From contig CAZVJA010000215.1 of the NCBI GenBank assembly GCA_964626885.1, positions 1 through 8,981 on the forward strand: 8,981 nucleotides of DNA, read 5' to 3'. The notes beneath the pieces were generated by a model. It made no database searches, had not been told where the DNA came from, and saw nothing but the letters and a program-made list of their open reading frames with translations. The stretch comes from CAZVJA01 sp964626885. GTDB taxonomy: Bacteria > Planctomycetota > Planctomycetia > Planctomycetales > Planctomycetaceae. How positions within the stretch are numbered: the first letter of the stretch is position 1; each line of letters opens with the position of its first letter. The position numbers and the translations under genes are program-made. Below are positions 1 to 5,200 of the stretch, piece by piece.

Positions 1-228
1 TCATGCTCAAACGACTCACAAACCCGATTTCATGAATTAGAAGACTGGCTCTAAGCTCCAACCCGACAGACAACCCTCGATGATTCGCTGGCCAGAGCGA
101 ACAGCTTGGCTCGGCATAACTTGCGATTGAAGCCAGCCGCACCTTCGAAATTCACGCCCTATTCTTCCCATTCTTCTCATTCTTGTCGCGCACCCTATAT
201 GTCACAGGACAATGGTCCAATCATCTTT

Positions 229-360
229 CCTACCCAATAATCTAGAGAGTTTTTGTTGACTATTCCGATTAAAAGGTTACCATGAGGTTCACTTCTCCCG
301 CGCTCCACCACATTATGCACCCCCTTTCTTAACTCTCTTCATTGAAGGGCCTACCCAATA
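229..360. repeat. 11-bp direct repeat pair CCTACCCAATA
   Basis: CCTACCCAATA occurs at 229-239 and again at 350-360, with starts 121 bases apart, one copy on each side of the candidate promoter at 256-283. The copies are exact over 11 bases and diverge on both sides. This could be a pair of regulator-binding sites or chance. No known operator is recognised. Confidence 0.3.
256..283 (+). promoter_or_regulatory. Candidate sigma70-like promoter for the first cargo gene
   Basis: TTGACT (256-261, 5 of 6 matches to the -35 consensus) is followed after 16 bases by TACCAT (278-283, 4 of 6 to TATAAT). It lies about 120 bases before the ATG at 403. A similar TTGACT followed by TTACC appears before the second cargo gene, which gives slight extra support. 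Housekeeping promoter consensus is poorly defined in planctomycetes, so this is tentative. Confidence 0.35.
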
Positions 361-386
361 GCTGCGCTGAACAGGCTTACTTTGAC

Positions 387-393
387 AGGAAGG
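387..393 (+). promoter_or_regulatory. Ribosome binding site that sets the start at 403
   Basis: AGGAAGG lies 9 bases before the ATG at 403. It makes that ATG the start, not the in-frame TTG at 382, which would place the purine-rich site inside the coding sequence. The ATG start also gives a clean signal peptide. The second cargo gene has the same GGAAGGATC string at its start site. Confidence 0.7.
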
Positions 394-402
394 ATCTTGA
401 AG

Positions 403-1134
403 ATGCGTTCATGGATGATGCTTCTCATTGGCGGCCTTGCTCTGGCCTTGCTCTGTTCATCGAATTCTGCCCGCGCGGAATTTGGGGTTTCGGTTTCGGG
501 ATCGGCCAAGATCATCGATCCTCCTCCATCCGCGGAATTGGGTGATTTGGAGTGCAACAAGTACTTGGTTTGGTATGAGGGATGCAAGACTCTGGCGGAC
601 GACTTGCACGTCGACTACGCGACTCCGCATGATCACAGCGATAATGAAGACGATGATCTTGTGGAATTTCGTGAGCACACTTCGCGCGATCCCAAGATTC
701 ATGAAGGGACCTGTGTCTGTTCGTACTTCGTGCATTTCGACCCGAAGCAGACTGACAGGTTGTTTCTCAATCCTCACGCGACGCTGACCTTCGAGGAGGA
801 AATCCTCGGGATCGCGTATCGTGATCATAGGCTTGACCAGAGCGACTTCCTTGGCGCGCCAGGGACGACTTATCCAACGGGCAACAATATCCGTGGCCTG
901 GAGTTTTTCGACTTCTTTGATGTCTCGCCGGATGGGCTCTCCATCAATCTGTCATTCATTGCAAAGTATGGGTTCGACCAAATCCGTATTTTCACCCGCT
1001 GCTCCGATAATCCGGGACTGGGCGTCCCTGAACCTGCTTCATTGGTTGTTTGGTCCCTGGCAATCGCAATTGGCGGCGGACTGAGTCGACGGAGGAGGCG
1101 ATCTGACCCCAATTCGTTGCACCTTGACGGCTAA
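403..1134 (+). CDS. Secreted PEP-CTERM sorting-signal protein, cysteine-containing paralogue
   Basis: A 243-residue exported protein and probable exosortase substrate. Residues 1-25 form a signal peptide: a hydrophobic core after MRSW, ending in Ala23-Arg24-Ala25 before Glu26. The C-terminus has the tripartite sorting signal: VPEP at 208-211, a hydrophobic helix to about 227, then five arginines at 229-233. By family knowledge such proteins are exported, held by the C-terminal helix and cleaved by an exosortase near the PEP motif. The middle is probably a beta-rich domain of unknown function. It shares GAPGTTYPT, RG-x-x-F, SPDG and GFDQIR with the product of the next gene, so the two are paralogues. 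Unlike that protein it has five cysteines after the signal peptide (51, 61, 104, 106, 200) and an acidic, His-containing patch at 76-85 that could bind metal (inference). A ten-residue tail follows the arginines, which is unusual. Start ATG 403 chosen from its Shine-Dalgarno site. Confidence 0.9.
   Translation: MRSWMMLLIGGLALALLCSSNSARAEFGVSVSGSAKIIDPPPSAELGDLECNKYLVWYEGCKTLADDLHVDYATPHDHSDNEDDDLVEFREHTSRDPKIHEGTCVCSYFVHFDPKQTDRLFLNPHATLTFEEEILGIAYRDHRLDQSDFLGAPGTTYPTGNNIRGLEFFDFFDVSPDGLSINLSFIAKYGFDQIRIFTRCSDNPGLGVPEPASLVVWSLAIAIGGGLSRRRRRSDPNSLHLDG
1024..1101 (+). other. PEP-CTERM sorting signal of the first cargo protein
   Basis: Encodes residues 208-233: VPEPASL, a hydrophobic helix with a glycine-rich end (IAIGGG), then five arginines. 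This matches the canonical exosortase recognition signal. By analogy with the family, cleavage is expected close to the PEP motif. Confidence 0.9.
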
Positions 1135-1146
1135 GAGGGCCGTCAA
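1124..1146 (+). terminator. Stem-loop with the stop codon in its loop (atypical terminator or mRNA 3' structure)
   Basis: TTGACGGC (1124-1131) and GCCGTCAA (1139-1146) form a perfect 8-base-pair stem with a 7-base loop that contains the TAA stop codon (1132-1134). No T-tract follows, so it is not a standard intrinsic terminator. It might attenuate read-through into the second cargo gene, stabilise the mRNA end, or affect termination of translation. Confidence 0.4.
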
Positions 1147-1194
1147 TCCATACGAGTAAAACAGGAAGTTTGGGTTGAGTTTTCGGGCTGAGGC

Positions 1195-1223
1195 TTGACT
1201 GGCAGCTCGAATATTCTTACCTT
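1195..1223 (+). promoter_or_regulatory. Candidate promoter for the second cargo gene
   Basis: TTGACT (1195-1200) is followed 17 bases later by TACCTT (1218-1223), a weak -10 (3 of 6). The TTGACT and a TTACC 16 bases downstream mirror the arrangement before the first cargo gene (15 bases there). If used, the leader before the ATG at 1403 would be roughly 170 bases and would include two hairpins. The second gene could instead be transcribed by read-through from the first. Confidence 0.25.
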
Positions 1224-1237
1224 AATGGGCGTCACAT

Positions 1238-1258
1238 CGGGTTTTTGGAACAAACCCG
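1238..1258 (+). other. Leader hairpin 1 before the second cargo gene
   Basis: CGGGTTT (1238-1244) and AAACCCG (1252-1258) are perfect inverted repeats around a 7-base loop. It lies downstream of the candidate promoter, so it would form in the leader RNA. It could also be a protein-binding palindrome. No known riboswitch is recognised. Confidence 0.3.
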
Positions 1259-1308
1259 CAAGTAAAAGACCTTCTCAATTACGGGTCACTGAGAGGCGTC
1301 AGGAAAGT

Positions 1309-1340
1309 TTGCCGGAGGCGTTTGGACGACTCGCCGGCAA
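1309..1340 (+). other. Leader hairpin 2 before the second cargo gene
   Basis: TTGCCGG (1309-1315) and CCGGCAA (1334-1340) are perfect 7-base inverted repeats separated by 18 bases. An alternative inner pairing, GGCG (1317-1320) with CGCC (1333-1336), competes for part of the same sequence. It ends about 50 bases before the ribosome binding site. The role is unknown. Confidence 0.3.
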
Positions 1341-1389
1341 CGCACCGATCGACGGGCTCCTGTAAGGCATTCATCAGTAGACTCTTTTT

Positions 1390-1395
1390 GGAAGG
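1390..1395 (+). promoter_or_regulatory. Ribosome binding site that sets the start at 1403
   Basis: GGAAGG lies 7 bases before the ATG at 1403. The reading frame stays open upstream to a TTG at 1322, but only the ATG has a Shine-Dalgarno site and it alone gives a normal signal peptide (MKKWLGLASL and onward). Confidence 0.7.
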
Positions 1396-1402
1396 ATCGA
1401 CC

Positions 1403-2089
1403 ATGAAAAAATGGCTCGGACTTGCATCTCTTGTGACAGCCGTGCTTGTGCTCAGTGCCGCCCCTGCTTCGGCGGCGTTTGTCGTCTCCGTGACCGGTAA
1501 CGGTTCGCTGATCGCGCCTCCCTCGGATGCTTCTCCGGGCGCGCTGGTCAGCGATTCTTACTCTGTCTGGAATGAAAGCAGCGGATCTATCGTTTCCGAT
1601 CTCGCGGTCGATCACGATGGCACCCCGGGTTCCTACAAGGGGAACAGCGATTTCTCGGGTCTTGGCACAACCTTGACCGCGGGCACGAAATATCAATCGG
1701 CGATGATTCACTTGGAAACCGCCACCGACGGTTTGGGTCTGCAGGCGGTGATCACGTTCGCAAAAGAGATCATCGGGATCAGTTTATTTAGTCCGAGCAT
1801 CGACAACAGCGACATATATGGGGCTCCGGGGACCACGTATCCCACGTTCGGAGTTCCGATCGCCGGGCTTGATACTCGCGGAATCGATTTCCGAGCCAAT
1901 GATATGTTCTCCATTTCACCGGACGGCAAAACCTTGACCGTTCATTTCACTGCGAACGGAGCCGGATTCGACCAAATTCGGGTCTTCGGGTCAGGTGTTC
2001 CTGAACCGGCGTCTCTGGCGGTTTGGTCGCTGCTTGGGTCTGTCGTTGGTGGGGGCTCCTGGTTCCGCAATCGTCGCAAATCCGCCTAG
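1403..2089 (+). CDS. Secreted PEP-CTERM sorting-signal protein, cysteine-free paralogue
   Basis: A 228-residue exported protein and probable exosortase substrate. A typical signal peptide (KK, a hydrophobic core, and Ala22-Ser23-Ala24 before Ala25) is followed by a roughly 170-residue Gly/Ser/Thr/Asp-rich domain that is probably beta-structured and whose function I do not recognise. The C-terminal sorting signal is VPEP at 199-202, a hydrophobic helix at about 204-220, and a basic end with Arg222, Arg224, Arg225 and Lys226, followed only by Ser-Ala. The last form is standard for the family. It aligns with the upstream gene's product over most of its length (starts of the mature domains, GAPGTTYPT at 140-148, SPDG, GFDQIR and the VPEPASL-x-VWSL signal), which indicates tandem duplication. 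It has no cysteine at all, unlike its neighbour. A strong terminator lies 40 bases after the stop, so the cargo block ends here. Confidence 0.92.
   Translation: MKKWLGLASLVTAVLVLSAAPASAAFVVSVTGNGSLIAPPSDASPGALVSDSYSVWNESSGSIVSDLAVDHDGTPGSYKGNSDFSGLGTTLTAGTKYQSAMIHLETATDGLGLQAVITFAKEIIGISLFSPSIDNSDIYGAPGTTYPTFGVPIAGLDTRGIDFRANDMFSISPDGKTLTVHFTANGAGFDQIRVFGSGVPEPASLAVWSLLGSVVGGGSWFRNRRKSA
1997..2080 (+). other. PEP-CTERM sorting signal of the second cargo protein
   Basis: Encodes residues 199-226: VPEPASLAVWSL, a Gly-rich helix end (VVGGG), then a basic cluster. It is nearly identical to the upstream protein's signal across VPEPASL-x-VWSL, consistent with recognition by the same exosortase. 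Confidence 0.92.
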
Positions 2090-2128
2090 GAACCTAACCA
2101 ACACATCAACATCTATTCATTAAACTTC

Positions 2129-2166
2129 AACTGCCTTGTGCATTCTCGCACAGGGCAGTTTTTTTT
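2129..2166 (+). terminator. Strong Rho-independent terminator after the cargo genes
   Basis: A 13-base-pair stem (2129-2141 with 2148-2160, one G-U pair) and a 6-base loop run into a stretch of eight T residues (2159-2166). This is a textbook intrinsic terminator on the + strand. It should separate transcription of the cargo genes from that of the exosortase gene. Confidence 0.92.
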
Positions 2167-2168
2167 CG

Positions 2169-2174
2169 TATAAT
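2169..2174 (+). promoter_or_regulatory. Perfect TATAAT -10 box before the exosortase gene
   Basis: TATAAT lies 2 bases after the terminator T-tract and about 70 bases before the ATG at 2244. At the usual spacing the -35 position falls in the terminator loop and right arm (2146-2151) and is a poor match, so the promoter may be weak, activator-dependent, or a chance match. It is the most plausible start for the exosortase-EpsI transcript. Confidence 0.4.
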
Positions 2175-2243
2175 CCAGGACTGCGGGCGTGAGGCAGTGT
2201 GAGCACCCGGAAACGGACAACAACTTGAGGAACACCACAGCCC

Positions 2244-5200
2244 ATGGGTAATTCCGACTCTCGGCGGAGCCAGTCTCGGGGTCCAATTTCGCATGTCAGC
2301 CCAACCGGAGTGGCGGACAACCCCCCTCCAGGCACGCCATCAAAGAATGTGCTGACAGCAATCGCGATTGCTTTAACGGTACTCTTCGCCTGGGCGTATT
2401 GGCCGACTCTGGCCGATATCGTGGCACATTGGAATTCCAACCCCGACTATTCACACGGCTATCTTGTCGTGCCTCTGGTCGCCTGGTTCCTCTGGATGCG
2501 GCGCGGCCGCGCTCCGATAGACTCCATAGCGCCGGCTTGGGGAGGATTTTCACTCATTCTCCTCGCTGCCACGGCGAGAATCGTCAGTGCGCGGCTGTAC
2601 CTTCCGGAAGTCGACGCCTGGTCGATTCCGCTTTGGATCGGTGGAGCCTGCTGGCTCTGTTTCGGCTGGCGGACTTTCTTGTGGGCGGCACCGTCGATTG
2701 CATTCCTGTGGTTCATGGTCCCTCTACCGGGGACCGTTGAGACGATGCTCAGCGGTCCCCTCCAGGGCATCGCCACCCGCATGAGTACCTGGACACTGCA
2801 ATGCCTGGGTCAGCCTGCACTCGCTGAAGGAACGACGATTCTGCTGAATGAACCGCCTCCGCTCGAAGTCGAGCGGGCGTGCAGCGGGCTGCGATTGTTC
2901 TACGGAATTCTCGCGCTCTCGGTGGCCTATGTCATGCTGGTTCGGGTTCCCATTCGCCGGGCTGTGGTGCTGATACTCAGCGTTGCTCCAGTCGCGCTGC
3001 TCGCCAACACAGCGCGGATTGTCGGGACCGGGCTCGTACAGCAGATGATTTCCGGCGAAGCGGCGCGAAAGTTCTCTCACGATTTCGCCGGTATTCTGAT
3101 GGTGGTCCTTGCCGTACCGATGTTCGCACTGGTTTCCCTGTTGTTGGCGGGATTTGAGAAGCGTCTGCAACGTTCGCGCTCCGGCGCGATGCTGGCCGTC
3201 GCGGCTTGTTTGTTGTTGATCGCGGTGCTCGTTCCGGCAGCCTATGGTTGGCACGCCTTTCAGCAGCAGCGGAATGTGCAGGCCTTGCTCGACCGCGCTT
3301 CAACGCTTGAGCAAGAAGAGAAATGGGCGGAAGCGGTGGGTTACCTCGACCGGTTCCTCCGAACCCGCTCGGCGGAAGAAGAATTGCGCCCCCAGGACGT
3401 TGAGGTCATGGCACGGCTGGCTCGTGCGTTCGACAAAGCGTCTGCTGGAACAAGTCGCCGTGGCCACGCCCTCGATCTTTATGCGGAGGCGTGGGCAGCC
3501 GATCCGGACAACATTGATTTAGGAATACGTCACGCCGAACTGGCCCTGGAACTTCAGCGATACGCGGAATCGTCCACCTCGGCGCAAAAAGTCTTGGCAC
3601 AAATCAAAGGTGACCAGTCCCTGTCGAAGAACCACGCTCTCGCCGCACGAATTTCCGCGTTGGCGATCCTCGGACCGCTCGTGACGCAGCAGCGTATCGG
3701 CGAGCCGGGTGAGTGGAAGTCGGCGGTTTCCGCCATGCAGCAGGCAATTTCGCTCAACCCTTCCGATGTGGAATTGGCGGTGCGCTTGGGAGAAGTCTAC
3801 CGCAAATACATGTCCGAACCAGAGGAGCAGGAACGGATCAAGCTGGCCGACGCCGTGCTGGATCAGCTCGTGGAAAAGAACCCGGAATACCCACCAGCTT
3901 ACCTGGCGCGGTACCGCTTTCACATGCGTTACCGACCGGAGAACGGGTCTGCCGAATATGATGCAAACACGGATGCCGACCTCGACCGCGCGTTGGAGAT
4001 TGGCCGGAAGGACAAATCGAAAGAACACCTCGATGTGATCCTCACGGCTGGCGAACGGGCTTATCAGCGAAACCAGCTGAAGGACGCGGAGTCGCTCTAT
4101 CGTCGTGCGACCGAGTTGGCGCCGCTGGATCATCGTGGCTGGCTCCGCCTTGGTGAGGTTCAATTCACGGTTGGGACGGATAAAGCGCGTGATCAAGCCA
4201 TCGAGACCTGGAGATCGGGGCTTAAGAGTGTCGGTGGAGCTCAGCAACCTCTCAGCGTTGTGCTCCCGTTAGTCGTGCAGCTCAGCGGCGCGCTCATCGA
4301 CCTGGGCCGCATTCCGGAAGCGGAAGAACGTCTGAAAAGCTTGGAAGACGTGATTCCACAACTTCGTGAGCCGGGCAAAAGCGGCGTACGGTTCGGCGTC
4401 ACCATGCTGAAGGCCCGGGCGAAAGCGGTTTCGGGAAAGCACGGCGAAGCGGTGGTAATGCTGCGACGACTGCTGAACACGGAAGTCGGCTACGAGGTCT
4501 CCCTGCAGTTGAAGGCGCAATACGCGAACATCTGGCGGACGCTGGGGGACTACTACACAGTCCTTCAAGATCCGGATCAGGCCGCGCACGCCTTTGAGCA
4601 AGCCGGTCGACTTGATCCAGCAACACCGGAATGGCATTGGAAAGCCGCCCAGGCATGCGAATCGTCGGGGCGCTTTGCCGATGCGGTGACCTTGTTGGAA
4701 ACCGCGGCGCGCCAGAATTCCACAAACGCAAAAATTTGGTTGTCTCTCGCGCGCGTCAGCCTGATTCACCAGGTCGAGCTCCCTGCGTCGAAACGGGATT
4801 GGCAGACGTTTCGCCGCGCGGTTGATCGAGCCGTGCAACTCAAGGCGGATGGTTTGATCCTGACGATCCTCCAAGCCGATTACGCGATGGCGGAAGATCG
4901 TCCGCAAGAGGCGGTCGCGAAGCTGGAACATGCGTTGAAACAAGTCCCCGATTCGGCGGATCTCTGGCGATCGATGGCGATTGTCAGGCATCGCACGAAA
5001 TCCGAGCCGGAACTCGAAAAAGCACTCGCGGAATACTCACGTTGTTCGAAAGACGCCAAAGGGGTCGCCGTCTTTCGCGCGGGGCTGCTGGCCGTGGACG
5101 GAAAAATCGACGAGGCTCGGGCCGTGCTCAGCGAAGCCATTCCCAAGCTTTCTAAGGAGGAGCAGATTGACGTGCGCTTTGAAATCGCCCAACTCGACTT

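Larger units (their letters stand above)
1..402. other. Non-coding leader region upstream of the first cargo gene
   Basis: I see no convincing gene here. The only frame open from the left edge ends at a TAA at 52-54 after 17 codons, so a few codons of an upstream gene cannot be excluded. The stretch looks more AT-rich than the coding part of the window. It holds three near-identical 9-base units starting ATTCTT (161-187), an 11-base direct repeat CCTACCCAATA (229-239 and 350-360), a candidate promoter (256-283), and a small hairpin with CTCTTC at 335-340 pairing GAAGGG at 344-349 (one G-U pair, 3-base loop). If the promoter is real, the transcript leader before the ATG at 403 is a little over 100 bases. 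Confidence 0.6.

Noticed and set aside
382..402. In-frame TTG start at 382 for the first cargo gene
   Set aside because: The Shine-Dalgarno site AGGAAGG would fall inside the coding sequence, and the ATG at 403 gives a better signal peptide.
403..462. Cys18 in the first cargo protein as a lipoprotein cysteine
   Set aside because: The residues before it (Ala-Leu-Leu-Cys) do not fit a lipobox, which needs a small residue at -1, and an Ala-x-Ala signal peptidase I site follows.
1247..1270. GGAAC at 1247-1251 as an ECF sigma factor -35 element
   Set aside because: No GTC/CGTC-like -10 follows at the usual 16-17 base spacing, and the GGAAC falls in a hairpin loop and arm.
1322..1402. In-frame TTG start at 1322 for the second cargo gene
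   Set aside because: It would put a 27-residue polar extension before a typical signal peptide, while the ATG at 1403 has GGAAGG 7 bases upstream.
3519..4991. Long - strand open frames (242 residues at 3519-4247, 240 at 4269-4991) opposite the exosortase-TPR gene
   Set aside because: They lie fully antisense to a clear coding frame with TPR patterns, and their products are Arg/Leu/Pro-skewed with no recognisable domain. They are typical shadows in GC-rich coding DNA.
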